Below are positions 36,177 through 45,186 of a stretch of 64,000 nucleotides of DNA, in pieces. The position numbers were made by a program, and so were the translations under genes. The stretch spans positions 1 to 64,000 of the forward strand of contig JBBIQS010000045.1 in NCBI GenBank assembly GCA_037442205.1, read 5' to 3'. Below the pieces are notes generated by a model. The model made no database searches, was not told the origin of the DNA, and was given only the letters and a program-made list of their open reading frames with translations. Numbering within the stretch: the stretch's first letter is position 1; each line of letters begins with the position of its first letter. This DNA comes from JBBIQS01 sp037442205. GTDB taxonomy: Bacteria > Myxococcota > Myxococcia > Myxococcales > UBA5297.

Positions 36177-37898
36177 TCAGTGCCGCCTTCTCCGGAGCAA
36201 GCCAGCCGCCGCCAGGCAGGCCAGCGGCGCCGCGCCCGGGACCGCGCCACAACCGCAGCCGCCGCCCGAGTAGGGCTGCCCCTCGCCGCCGTCCCCGCCA
36301 GTCGCCGGGGGAGCGTCGACGCAGCTGCCGTGGCTGCAGACCATTCCCGGCGAGCAGAGCTCACCTTCGTCGATCTGGCCGTTGCAGTTGTCGTCCTTGC
36401 CGTTACAGAGCTCGACGTGCCCGGGATAGACCTTGGGATCGTTGTCGTCGCAGTCGTTGCCGCCCGCCCAAGTGGCCTTGTAGCCGTCCTGGTCGGCGTC
36501 GTCGCTGACCTCGGACTTGATGGTCACCCACACCTCGTCCCCGAACCAGGTGCTGCCGTGCTTCATCCGCCAGTGCCCGGTGTATTGGCCGGGGTTCTGC
36601 GGAGCAACCATCGGCACCTGCCATTGATAGGAGGCCCGCGGGGCGACCATGGTCCCCGCAGGCAGTTGCATCATCTGCTGCGCGCCCATGCGGTCGTCGC
36701 CGTTCTCGTTGACGAAGGCCAGCACGTAGCCGTCGGCGGCGTTCCAGGTGGTGGTGCCCTGGTTGCGCAGGGTCCAGGACTTGGTGAAGCCCATGCCGGC
36801 GAAGATCGGCGTGCCGTCCGGGATGGTCTCCTCGAGGAACTGGGCGTCGTCGCGGGCGTTGGGATCGACCAGCATCACGTCGAACCAGACCGAGTCCCCG
36901 AACGCGATGCCGTTCTTGGCCATCTGCCAGACGCCGTGGAAGTTGGCCGGCGGCTGGACCCCGGTGGGCACCGTCAGGGTGATCGAGAAGGTCTTGCTCC
37001 CGCCGGGCCCGATGCTCTCGCCGGCAGCCAGTGCGATCGGCGACGCCCCGCCGAGCCGGTCGCCGGACTGGAAGGCGAAGGCGTAGGCCGCGCCCGACCA
37101 GGTCGAGCTGCCGCTGTTCCTGAGAGTCCAGCTCTTGGTGAAGGTCTGGCCGGCGGAGACCGTGGAGCCGTCGCCCAGGCCGGTCTCGGAGACGAAGTTC
37201 GCGTCATCGGCGGTAGGGCCGGTGCAGGTGCCGGTGGACGGCAGGCTGCAGTAGCCGCGCTGGTCGGTCCAGTAGGAGACCGGGGTGGCGCAGGGCAGCG
37301 ACGGGCCGCCGAAGGGGTCCTCGAAGCCGACCCCCGGGGTCTCGACCGAGATGTCGAGATGCGGGCCGGTGGAACAGCCCGAGCTTGCCGCGCGGCCCAG
37401 GAGCGTCCCGCAGCTGACCTGCGATCCGGCGGTGACGGCGATGCTCCCCGAGGCCATGTGGCCGTAGTAGGTGTAGCGGCCGTCGGCGTGCTGCAGCTTG
37501 ACGTAGTTGCCCCAGCCGTGGCCGCAGGAGTTGTCGCAGGTGGTGTTGTGGTCGGAGCAGCCGTCGTTGACCTCGACCACCTTGCCGTCGGCCGCCGCCA
37601 CCACCGAGCGGACGTTGTAGCTGCCGTTCACCCCGATGTCGGTGCCGTGGTGGCCGTCGTAGCTGTTGGTCCCGCAGTTCCAATCCTTGCAGCCGGTGCT
37701 GCAGGCGAAGGCGGTGCCGGTCGCCGGATCGAGATCGAAGTAGGCGGTGATGTAGCAGGGCTTGCCGGCGGGCTGGGCCACCGCCCAGCAGCCGCCGGGG
37801 TTGGGATCGCAGCCGTCGAGCGGCAGCCGGAAGGAGATCCCTCCGGCGAGGCCGATCCCGGGGACGGTCAGCATCAGGAGCAGCGCGAGGAACCTCAT
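36177..37898 (-). CDS. surface M23-type peptidase with two NBR1-Ig-like domains, MopE-like motif and MYXO-CTERM
   Basis: 573 aa. Signal peptide, then an M23 domain (about 30-200) with HHGTD (H83, D87) and GPHLDIS at 179-184, where the usual second zinc His of HxH is Asp182. Two Ig-like domains of the next-to-BRCA1 type follow (about 215-325 and 330-440, both with FTKSWTLRN). A MopE-type metal-binding segment (DDADQDGY, NDCDDNDPKVYPG, CNGKDDNCNGQIDEG) comes next, then the MYXO-CTERM tail (GGCGCGAVPGAAPLACLAAA, LLRRRRH). It should sit on the cell surface; the altered ligand leaves activity uncertain. It overlaps the upstream gene by 4 bases. Confidence 0.9.
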   Translation of the reverse strand: MRFLALLLMLTVPGIGLAGGISFRLPLDGCDPNPGGCWAVAQPAGKPCYITAYFDLDPATGTAFACSTGCKDWNCGTNSYDGHHGTDIGVNGSYNVRSVVAAADGKVVEVNDGCSDHNTTCDNSCGHGWGNYVKLQHADGRYTYYGHMASGSIAVTAGSQVSCGTLLGRAASSGCSTGPHLDISVETPGVGFEDPFGGPSLPCATPVSYWTDQRGYCSLPSTGTCTGPTADDANFVSETGLGDGSTVSAGQTFTKSWTLRNSGSSTWSGAAYAFAFQSGDRLGGASPIALAAGESIGPGGSKTFSITLTVPTGVQPPANFHGVWQMAKNGIAFGDSVWFDVMLVDPNARDDAQFLEETIPDGTPIFAGMGFTKSWTLRNQGTTTWNAADGYVLAFVNENGDDRMGAQQMMQLPAGTMVAPRASYQWQVPMVAPQNPGQYTGHWRMKHGSTWFGDEVWVTIKSEVSDDADQDGYKATWAGGNDCDDNDPKVYPGHVELCNGKDDNCNGQIDEGELCSPGMVCSHGSCVDAPPATGGDGGEGQPYSGGGCGCGAVPGAAPLACLAAAGLLRRRRH

Positions 37899-38665
37899 CG
37901 CCGCACCTCCGCCCGCACCGCCTCCAGCGTCTTGAGATCGACCTGAAAGCGCGCCTCCGGCCGCTCGATCTCCAGCAGCCTAGTCCCGACGAAGCGCAGC
38001 TGCTCGCGCCCCTCGGCCACCGGGACGTAGGCCTGGCTGAGGACGTCGGGGCCGGGCTTCAGCCCGCGGTTGGTGAGCTGCACCGGCTCGCCGCCGTCGA
38101 GCGAGACGCGGAAGTAGGAGGCGACGCCGGTGCGCCCGGAGGCGAAGATCAGCGCGCTCGCGTCGGGGGTGAAGGTCGGCATTCCCTGCCAGCCGAAGCC
38201 GGAGGCCAGGGTCTTGAGCGTGGCCCCGCTGCGGTCGAGCAGGTCGAGCGAGGTCCCGGTCGCCGCCGGCCGCACCAGGGCGATGAGCGTGCCGGCAGGA
38301 TTGAGGGCGAAGTCCGGCTCGGCAGGCCGGGCGACCAGGTTCAACCGCCCGTCCTTGAGCTCGAGCAGGGCGTCGTCCTGCACCAGTAGCACAGTGCATT
38401 CGGGCGTGTAGCGCGCCGCCCCCACCCGCTCGGCCAGCGGCCGGCTGCCGGCGCTGGTGACCTCGCTCAGCCGATAGCCGGTACGCGACGGGCTCGACTC
38501 GGGGATGGCCAGCTGGAAGCCCTCCAGCCGCCGACCCGGAGCCTCGTCGAAGACCACCCGGAGCTCGATCAGCTGGTCGAGCCGCGCCGGGGCGGCCGGC
38601 CCCGCCTGGTGGACCGGCCCGCCGGCGAGGACCGCGAATAGGAATGCCGTCGCTGCGCTGGACAT
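37895..38665 (-). CDS. exported protein with TolB/PD40-like beta-propeller repeats
   Basis: 256 aa. Signal peptide, then beta-rich sequence; one clear PD40-type repeat is PTFTPDASALIFASGRTG with FRVSLDGGEPVQLTNRGL (about 170-215), and FALNPAGTLIALV is a likely second. It is short for a full propeller, so it may be a partial propeller or another beta fold. GGAGGCGCCG precedes the ATG at 38665. It is the first gene of the operon leading to the M23 protein, the TonB receptor and the nucleotidase-like lipoprotein, and its stop overlaps the next start (ATGA). Confidence 0.7.
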   Translation of the reverse strand: MSSAATAFLFAVLAGGPVHQAGPAAPARLDQLIELRVVFDEAPGRRLEGFQLAIPESSPSRTGYRLSEVTSAGSRPLAERVGAARYTPECTVLLVQDDALLELKDGRLNLVARPAEPDFALNPAGTLIALVRPAATGTSLDLLDRSGATLKTLASGFGWQGMPTFTPDASALIFASGRTGVASYFRVSLDGGEPVQLTNRGLKPGPDVLSQAYVPVAEGREQLRFVGTRLLEIERPEARFQVDLKTLEAVRAEVRR

Positions 38666-38737
38666 CGGCGCCTCCGCACGAGAGGCGCCATCTTACCCGC
38701 AAGTGCCCGAAAGCGTTCGCGAAGCGACGCTGTCCGA

Positions 38738-39712
38738 TTACCCGTTGAGCAGCTTGGCCGCTTCCTTGGCGTGGTAGGTGAGGATCAGGTCGGCCCCGGC
38801 GCGCTTGATCGAGGTCAGCACCTCCATCATCGCCCGGTCGTAGTCGATCCAGCCGTTCTGGGCCGCGGCCTTGAGCATCGAGTACTCGCCCGAGACGTTG
38901 TAGGCGGCCACCGGCACGTCCACCGACTCGCGCACCGCCCGGATCACGTCCAGGTACGGCAGCGCCGGCTTGACCATGATGATGTCGGCGCCCTCGGCCA
39001 TGTCCAGGCGCACCTCGCGCAGCGCCTCGCGCACGTTGGCCGGGTCCATCTGGTAGCCGCGGCGATCGCCGAACTGCGGAGTGCTGCCGGCGGCGTCGCG
39101 GAACGGCCCGTAGAAGCCGGAGGCGTACTTGGCGGCGTAGCTCATCACCGGCACCCCGGAGAAGCCGGCCTCGTCCAGGCCCTTGCGGATCGCCCCCACC
39201 CGCCCGTCCATCATGTCCGAGGGAGCGATGATGTCGGCGCCGGCCTGGGCGCAGGTCACCGCCATCTGCACCAAGAGCGGCAGGGTGGCGTCGTTCTGCA
39301 CCTCGCCCTTGGCGATGAGCCCGCAGTGGCCGTGGCTGGTGTACTCGCACAGGCAGATGTCGGCCACCACCTGCAGCTGCGGCTGGGCGCTCTTGATCTC
39401 GCGGATCGCCTTCTGCACCACCCCGTCCTTCTCGTAGGCCCCGCTGCCCTTCTCGTCCTTGTGGTCGGGGATGCCGAACATCAGCACCGAGGGCACGCCC
39501 AGCCCCCAGGCCTCCTTGCAGTCGGCGACGATCCCCTCCACCGACATCTGGAAGACCCCGGGCATCGACTTGACCGGGTTCTTGACCCCTTTCCCCTCGG
39601 TGACGAACAGCGGGTAGATAAAGTCGGTGGGCGACAGCTCGGTCTCGCGCACCATCGACCGCAGCACGTCGCTACGGCGAAGCCGGCGGGGTCGCTCGAT
39701 GGGGAAGGTCAT
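38738..39712 (-). CDS. hemB: delta-aminolevulinic acid dehydratase (porphobilinogen synthase)
   Basis: 324 aa, the usual length. Catalytic lysines lie in SYAAKYASGFYGPFRDA and IIMVKPALPYLD. The metal site DICLCEYTSHGHCG holds the three cysteines of the zinc-dependent type. DIIAPSDMMDGRV is the hinge region. The enzyme condenses two 5-aminolevulinate molecules to porphobilinogen, the second common step of haem synthesis. The ATG at 39712 is preferred over upstream in-frame codons because AGAGGAGAGACCCC sits directly before it. No other haem gene is adjacent. Confidence 0.97.
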   Translation of the reverse strand: MTFPIERPRRLRRSDVLRSMVRETELSPTDFIYPLFVTEGKGVKNPVKSMPGVFQMSVEGIVADCKEAWGLGVPSVLMFGIPDHKDEKGSGAYEKDGVVQKAIREIKSAQPQLQVVADICLCEYTSHGHCGLIAKGEVQNDATLPLLVQMAVTCAQAGADIIAPSDMMDGRVGAIRKGLDEAGFSGVPVMSYAAKYASGFYGPFRDAAGSTPQFGDRRGYQMDPANVREALREVRLDMAEGADIIMVKPALPYLDVIRAVRESVDVPVAAYNVSGEYSMLKAAAQNGWIDYDRAMMEVLTSIKRAGADLILTYHAKEAAKLLNG

Positions 39713-39845
39713 GGGGTCTCTCCTCTGGCAGGGCCCGGAAGGGCCCGTGGGGCGGCGCATGATACCAACCCCCGACCCTCCCGCCCACCTCCACTGAACA
39801 CTGTCGGCCGGCCTGGTTCCTGGCCTGCAAGCTACCGGATTCAGG

Positions 39846-41711
39846 CTACTTTTCCAGCTCCCGCCAGGGATAGCCCTCGTAGGGGAACTCGTTGCAGCTC
39901 TGGCCGGCGACCTGGCGGTACTCCGCCCGGCTCAGACTGTGGCCCAGGCCCGGCAGGTCGTGGAGCAGGCGGCACTTGTCGACCGCGGTGGGCAGCCGCG
40001 AGTCGGCCGCCAGATCGCCGACGATGGCGTCGAGGGTCTCGAGCCTGCTGGCCATGCGCAGCCCGCCGCCGGCGGTGGTGTCGAAGACCAGGTACTTGGG
40101 CCTGTCGCTCCCTGAGTAGTCGAAGGCGCTCCACTCCATCAGCTCCTTGACCCTGCCCCGCCCCGGCGAACCCTGGTGCGCGAAGGCGCCCCAGTAGGAC
40201 ATCATCGCCGCCGACAGCTCGTGGCGGGTGGCCAGGGTCTCGCCGGAGAAGAGCATGTTGAGCCTGCTGCCCATGTCGAAGTGGCCGAAGACGAAGGGCA
40301 GCTCGATGGCGTGCGCCGCGCCCACGATCTTGGAGAGCTCGGCGCCGCCGGTCCTGGGCTCCTCGTCCCAGTCGAAGCGGTAGGCGAAGACCGCCGGGGC
40401 GCCGGAGCGGCTCATCGCCGCCGCCGGCTGGTCGACCGCGATCAGCTTCCACAGCCGGCTCTGGTATTCGGCGTCGGCCAGGTAGCGCGACTCGTTGCGC
40501 ATCCGCGGGAAGATCCCCAGGACCCTCTTCACCTGGCTCGGGTCCATGAACAGGAAGAACTTGGTCTCGTCGCGGTTGCTGCCCACGATCACCGGCACCT
40601 GGTTCCAGCCGTCGGGCTCGGCCAGCCGTTCGGTCCAGTCGCCCTTTGGCAGCACCACTCCGTCCTTGAAGAGCTGCGGCAGCTCCAGCAGCTCGATGAC
40701 CGACTTGTGGTAGCCGCCGAGGACCTGGGCCGGGGTCAGCGAGCGCAGGAACTGAGCGATCTCGGCCTCGCTCATCGCGGCGAGCTTCTGCCGGGCGTCC
40801 TTGCGATCGACGGCGCCGCGATGGGCCATCAGCAGCCGCGCCAGCACCTCGTTCGAGCTGTTCCGGTCGCCGGGCGGATCCTGGTCGGCCCAGTTCTCGG
40901 CCTGCTCCAGCGTGCCGCGCGACAGCCCGCCGCTCTGGACGATCGCCCGGTGGAAGAGCCCCTTGGCCAGCGGCGACAGGAGCAGCGAGTAGACATCGAA
41001 GCCCCCGGCCGACTCGCCGAAGATCGTGACGTTGCCCGGGTCGCCGCCGAAGGCCGCGGCGTTGTCGCGCACCCACTGCAGCCCGCGGATCAGGTCGAGG
41101 ACGCCGAAGTTGCCGGACTTTTCGGCGTCGTCGGCGGCTCCAGCGCGCAGGGCCGGGTGGCGGAACCAGCCCATGGGGCCCAGCCGGTATTGGGTGGTCA
41201 CCACGATCACCTGCTGGCCGGTCGCCAGGTGGCCGCCTTCGTAGGGCGCGGCGCGCCCCACGGTGTTGGCGCCGCCGTGGATCCAGAACATCACCGGCAA
41301 GCGGTCCTTGCCCTGGGGGACCTGGTCCGGAGCGAAGCGCGGCGCGAAGACATTGAGCCAGAGGCAGTCCTCGCTGCCGGTGGGCTGGCCCATCGGCGCG
41401 TCGTCCATGCCGCCGATTTCGGTGGCCGGTTGCGGGCAGCCGGGGGCGTACTTGAGCGCTTCGCGCACGCCGCTCCACGAGGCGGAAGGCCGCGGAGCAC
41501 GCCAGCGCAGCTCGCCGACCGGGGGCGCGGCGAACGGAATCCCCAGCCACACGTGGCTGTCGTAGCGGCCGAGGCCTCCGATCACCTCACCCGAGGTGGT
41601 CAGGCGCCGGGTCGCCGGATCGGGCTTCTCGACCGACCAGACCTTCTCGCTCCGGCAGCCGACGGCGAGCACCAAGAGAAAGACGACCAACGCGATTCGA
41701 GGCAGCGTCAT
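39846..41711 (-). CDS. type B carboxylesterase lipoprotein
   Basis: 621 aa. Lipobox LAVGC in the signal peptide, then the carboxylesterase/cholinesterase fold: GIPFAAPPVGELRWRAP, EDCLWLNVFAP, FWIHGG (oxyanion hole) and the nucleophile elbow FGESAGG. Length is slightly above the typical 500-550. It should hydrolyse carboxylic esters at the periplasmic or outer face of the envelope. The acid and His of the triad lie in the C-terminal half, where an obvious HxxE-type context (ATRHELSAAMM) is seen but not proven. It sits between hemB and the methyltransferase gene on the same strand, with 50-130 base gaps, so it may have its own promoter. Confidence 0.88.
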   Translation of the reverse strand: MTLPRIALVVFLLVLAVGCRSEKVWSVEKPDPATRRLTTSGEVIGGLGRYDSHVWLGIPFAAPPVGELRWRAPRPSASWSGVREALKYAPGCPQPATEIGGMDDAPMGQPTGSEDCLWLNVFAPRFAPDQVPQGKDRLPVMFWIHGGANTVGRAAPYEGGHLATGQQVIVVTTQYRLGPMGWFRHPALRAGAADDAEKSGNFGVLDLIRGLQWVRDNAAAFGGDPGNVTIFGESAGGFDVYSLLLSPLAKGLFHRAIVQSGGLSRGTLEQAENWADQDPPGDRNSSNEVLARLLMAHRGAVDRKDARQKLAAMSEAEIAQFLRSLTPAQVLGGYHKSVIELLELPQLFKDGVVLPKGDWTERLAEPDGWNQVPVIVGSNRDETKFFLFMDPSQVKRVLGIFPRMRNESRYLADAEYQSRLWKLIAVDQPAAAMSRSGAPAVFAYRFDWDEEPRTGGAELSKIVGAAHAIELPFVFGHFDMGSRLNMLFSGETLATRHELSAAMMSYWGAFAHQGSPGRGRVKELMEWSAFDYSGSDRPKYLVFDTTAGGGLRMASRLETLDAIVGDLAADSRLPTAVDKCRLLHDLPGLGHSLSRAEYRQVAGQSCNEFPYEGYPWRELEK

Positions 41712-41761
41712 CGGGCACCTCCGACGCGAGTTCTAGCGCCAGGAACTGTCGAGGGGCAGCG

Positions 41762-42550
41762 TCAATCAACCGGTGGGGCGTCGAGAGTCGACTCGATCTC
41801 ATCCAGCAGCCGCTGGGCCCGGGCCGAGGACCGTCCCGGGCGGTCGAAGAGGACCAGCGGCGCCAGAACCTCGAGGGCTGGCGAGCCGTTCTTCACCGCC
41901 TCGACCATCGCCAGCCGCGCCGGGCGGTCGAGGTGCGGATGGACCAGGCACAGCCGCTTGGCCCCGAACCCGGTCTCGGCCAGCACGCGCATCAGCTCGC
42001 CCAGCCGCGAGGCCGGGAAGACGACGTGCAGCGAGCCGTTGGCCTTGAGCAGCCGGCGCGCCGCGCGCGCCAGCTCCGGCAGCGAGCAGGAGACCTCGTG
42101 GCGGGCGAGGGCCTTCTCGTCCTTGGGGTTGAGGTTGCCGGCGCCGCGGGCGACGTACGGCGGGTTGGCGACCGCGGTGGAGAAGCTCTCCGCCGGCACC
42201 GCCGCTCCGAGGTGGCGGAAGTCGCCCTCGAAGACCTGGACGCGGTCGTCGAGTCGGTTGAGGGCGACGTTGCGCCGCGCCAGACCCGCCAGCCCGGGCT
42301 GGGCCTCGATGGCCAGCACCTTCTTGGCGCCACGCCGGGCCATCAGCAGCGCCAGGATTCCGCTGCCGGTGCCGAGATCGACCGTGGCCCCGCGCGGCTT
42401 TCCGACGAACGCCGCCAGCAGGATCGGATCGACCGAGAAACGGTAGCCGTCGCGGCGCTGGAAGAGCTGGACCTGTCCGCGGCAGACGGCGTCGAGCGTC
42501 TCGCCGGGCTGCGGCTGCGGGGCCAGGGTTTCGGCGACGTTCGGCTTCAT
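41762..42550 (-). CDS. TrmN6-like (YfiC) adenine-N6 methyltransferase
   Basis: 262 aa. Rossmann-type SAM-binding motif TVDLGTGSGILALLMA, acidic end of strand 2 (AIEAQ) and the amino-methyltransferase motif NPPYV. The N-terminal QRRDGYRFSVDPILLAAFV is typical of the tRNA1(Val) A37 N6-methyltransferase family. It probably methylates a tRNA adenine; related family members modify other nucleic-acid adenines, so the target is not certain. It is preceded by a hairpin that ends the upstream acyl-CoA dehydrogenase transcript. Confidence 0.8.
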   Translation of the reverse strand: MKPNVAETLAPQPQPGETLDAVCRGQVQLFQRRDGYRFSVDPILLAAFVGKPRGATVDLGTGSGILALLMARRGAKKVLAIEAQPGLAGLARRNVALNRLDDRVQVFEGDFRHLGAAVPAESFSTAVANPPYVARGAGNLNPKDEKALARHEVSCSLPELARAARRLLKANGSLHVVFPASRLGELMRVLAETGFGAKRLCLVHPHLDRPARLAMVEAVKNGSPALEVLAPLVLFDRPGRSSARAQRLLDEIESTLDAPPVD

Positions 42551-42572
42551 CGAGTCCGCATTCTAAGCGAAC

Positions 42573-42596
42573 GGGCTCCGGCAAATGCCGGAGCCC
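42573..42596 (-). terminator. terminator-type hairpin after the acyl-CoA dehydrogenase gene
   Basis: A perfect 10-bp inverted repeat GGGCTCCGGC / GCCGGAGCCC with a 4-base loop lies about 30 bases after the stop at 42626. The minus-strand tail is poor in T, so termination may be partial. Confidence 0.6.
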
Positions 42597-42625
42597 GCGT
42601 TTGCTGGCGCAAAACTTCGGCTAGC

Positions 42626-44380
42626 TCAAATGGTGTCCCACCCGAAACCCTCGCGTTCGAAGGCGTCGTCGGCCAGCGAGCGGATCAGGTCGTCGTCGTT
42701 GTTGTCGATCTTGGCGAAGTTGGCCTTCACCCGCCGGCTGACCTGGCCGCAGAAGACCCGCAGGATCTCCAGCTCCTTCTCGCTCTTGCGCTCGCCCTTC
42801 TCTTCGATGGCGGTGTTCACGCGCGACAGCACGCAGGCCAGCGTGAACATGTCGATCATGATGTCGGCCAGCCGCTTGGTGGGGAACTGCTTGCCGACGA
42901 TCTTGGAGCCATACTTGCGCAGGATGCGATCGGCGGCGGCCGCCAGGTGGCCGGCATCCTCCTCGAAGGCCCGCTGCTCGTTCTTGAGCACCGGGCTGAG
43001 CCTGGTGAAGGCCGAGCCTGGGCGCTTGATGCCGGTGCGCAGCGCGGCGTGCTTGAGGGCGTAGTCGGAGAGCACGCCGAAGCCCTTGATGGGATCGGTG
43101 AGCACGGTCTGCATGGTGGAGGCGATGTCCTTGAGCTGGGTGCCGACGTCGTTCATCGCGGTCAGGGCGATGAACAGCCGCAGGATGTCGTTGGTGCCCT
43201 CGAAGATCCGCATGATGCGGCTGTCGCGGACGATGCGCTCGTAGGGGTACTCGCGCATGAAGCCGTTGCCGGCCGCCACCTGCAGCGCCTCGTCGGCGGT
43301 GCGCCACAGGGCCTCGCTGGCGAAGACCTTGGAGATCGCCGCCTCGACCGCGTAGTCCTTGTAGCCCTGGTCGGTGAGGTTGGCGACCATCGCCACCACC
43401 GACTCGGCGGCGTAAGTGTCCACCACCATGTGGCCGATCTTCTGCTTGATCAGCGCGAAGTCGCTGATCGGCTGGCCGAACTGCTTGCGCTCCTTGGCCT
43501 GCTTGGTGGCGAGCTCGATCAGGTGCTTCATGGTCCCGGTGGCCCCGCCGCCCAGGCCGGTGCGCCCGCTGTTCAGGATGGACATCGCCACCTTGAACCC
43601 CTTGCCGAGCTCGCCCAGCACGTTCTCCTTGGGCACCTTGACGTTGTCGAAGTGGACCACCGTGGTCGAGCTGGCCCGGATGCCCATCTTGTCTTCGTGC
43701 TTCTCGTTGGAGACGCCGGGGAAGGCGCGCTCGACGATGAAGGCGGTGATGTTGCCCTTGCTGCCCTCGGGGCCGGTCTTGGCGAAGACGGTGAAGTAGT
43801 CGGCGATGCCGCCGTTGGTGACCCACAGCTTCTGGCCGTTGAGCAGCCAGTGGTCGCCCTCGAGGACGGCCCTGGTCTTGATGCCGGCGGCGTCGGAGCC
43901 GGCCTCGGGCTCGGTCAGGCAGAAGGCGGCGATCAGCTCGCCGGTGGCCAGCCGAGGCATGTACTTCTTCTTCTGCTCGTCGGTGCCGAACAGGAGCAGG
44001 CCGCGCATGCCGATCGAGCTGTGGGCGCCCACGGTCACCGCCACCGAGGCGTCGTACTTGGCCACCTCCTGCAAGGTGCGCGAGTAGGCGGTGGAGCCGA
44101 AGCCCATGCCACCGTGCTCCTCTGGGATAACCAAGCCGAAGAGCCCGAACTGCTTGAGTTCCTCGATGAACTCCTTGGGGAACTCGCCGTCGACGTCCCA
44201 CTTGCGGAAGTCCTTGGCCTCGTGGGGCTTGAGCACCTGCTTCACCGCGTCGAGCACGCTCTGCAGGGTCTCGCGCTCGGACTTCTTGAGCTTGGGGAAC
44301 GGGAGGATCAGGTCCTCCTCGATGTAGCCCATGCACAGCGAGCGCATGAAGCTGGCGTTCTTGTCGGCGACAGGGGGCAT
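42626..44380 (-). CDS. acyl-CoA dehydrogenase (VLCAD/ACAD9-like)
   Basis: 584 aa. FAD-binding motif CLTEPEAGSD and WVTNGG, substrate region, and the catalytic Glu in IMRIFEGTNDI (preceded by YERIVRDSR). The extra C-terminal helical domain of about 170 residues resembles the very-long-chain/ACAD9 group. It should oxidise long-chain acyl-CoA, passing electrons to ETF. AAGGAGCCGCC lies before the ATG at 44380. No other beta-oxidation gene is adjacent; it is a single transcript bounded by a hairpin downstream. Confidence 0.93.
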   Translation of the reverse strand: MPPVADKNASFMRSLCMGYIEEDLILPFPKLKKSERETLQSVLDAVKQVLKPHEAKDFRKWDVDGEFPKEFIEELKQFGLFGLVIPEEHGGMGFGSTAYSRTLQEVAKYDASVAVTVGAHSSIGMRGLLLFGTDEQKKKYMPRLATGELIAAFCLTEPEAGSDAAGIKTRAVLEGDHWLLNGQKLWVTNGGIADYFTVFAKTGPEGSKGNITAFIVERAFPGVSNEKHEDKMGIRASSTTVVHFDNVKVPKENVLGELGKGFKVAMSILNSGRTGLGGGATGTMKHLIELATKQAKERKQFGQPISDFALIKQKIGHMVVDTYAAESVVAMVANLTDQGYKDYAVEAAISKVFASEALWRTADEALQVAAGNGFMREYPYERIVRDSRIMRIFEGTNDILRLFIALTAMNDVGTQLKDIASTMQTVLTDPIKGFGVLSDYALKHAALRTGIKRPGSAFTRLSPVLKNEQRAFEEDAGHLAAAADRILRKYGSKIVGKQFPTKRLADIMIDMFTLACVLSRVNTAIEEKGERKSEKELEILRVFCGQVSRRVKANFAKIDNNDDDLIRSLADDAFEREGFGWDTI

Positions 44381-44525
44381 GGCGGCTCCTTAAAAGGTCA
44401 GGGCGCGGGCGCGCTCTCGAGCGAGCGTCGCCCTTGCGGCGCTGTTCACCATACAACTTTGGGTGGAAACGCCAACCTGTTTTGACGCAGGGCGCCGTGC
44501 CGGAATGGCGCTGAAATCCGGCGCC

Positions 44526-45140
44526 TTAGCGGCGCGCCAGGCAGGCGTCGATCAGCGCGCGCTGGATGGCGCCCTCGCGCAGGACAGTGGGCTCGCCCGA
44601 AACGAAGGTAAGCACCGTGGAGGGGAGTCCGCCGGGCGTTTCGCCGCCGTCCAGGACCACGTCGGCCAGCTCGCGCAGGTCGCGCTCGATCAGCTCGACG
44701 CGCTTGCGCTCGCCGGCTCCGGAGAGGTTGGCGCTGGTAGCCGCCAGTGGACCGGCCAGCCGAGCGAGCTCTCGAGCGATGGGATTGGAGCTGACGCGGA
44801 CTCCGACCTCGCCCGCGGGTGCGATCTCCTTGGCCAGCCCCGGCCGCGCCGGGAGGACCAGGGTCAGCGGCCCGGGCCAGAACGCCGCCGCCAGCTTGCG
44901 GGCGGCCTCGGGGACTGACTGCCAGAGGGCGAAGGCCGAGGCCTGGTCGCCGGCGATCACCGGCATCGGCTTGTCGGAGGCGCGGCCCTTGAGCGCCGCG
45001 ATGCGCGCCAGCGCCTGCGAGCGATCGATGCGGGCGCCCAGGCCGTAGAAGGTCTCGGTGGGATAGATCGCCACCCCGCCCTCGTCGAGGATGCGGGCGG
45101 CGTTTTCGATGCGGCGCTGGAGGTCGGCAGGCAGAGCCAT
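44526..45140 (-). CDS. tsaC: L-threonylcarbamoyladenylate synthase (TsaC/Sua5/YrdC)
   Basis: 204 aa, a single YrdC domain without the Sua5 C-terminal extension. Motifs: GGVAIYPTETFYGLGA, KGRASDKPMPV, WPGPLTLVLPA, GVRVSSNPIARELA and TSANLSG. It makes threonylcarbamoyl-AMP from threonine, bicarbonate and ATP for the universal t6A37 modification of ANN-decoding tRNAs. It is 46 bases upstream of nothing recognisable and is followed after its stop by the acyl-CoA dehydrogenase start (145-base gap). Confidence 0.93.
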   Translation of the reverse strand: MALPADLQRRIENAARILDEGGVAIYPTETFYGLGARIDRSQALARIAALKGRASDKPMPVIAGDQASAFALWQSVPEAARKLAAAFWPGPLTLVLPARPGLAKEIAPAGEVGVRVSSNPIARELARLAGPLAATSANLSGAGERKRVELIERDLRELADVVLDGGETPGGLPSTVLTFVSGEPTVLREGAIQRALIDACLARR

Positions 45141-45186
45141 GTGACTGGCGGCATCCCGAACGACGAACGCCGCCGGGACCGAACCG

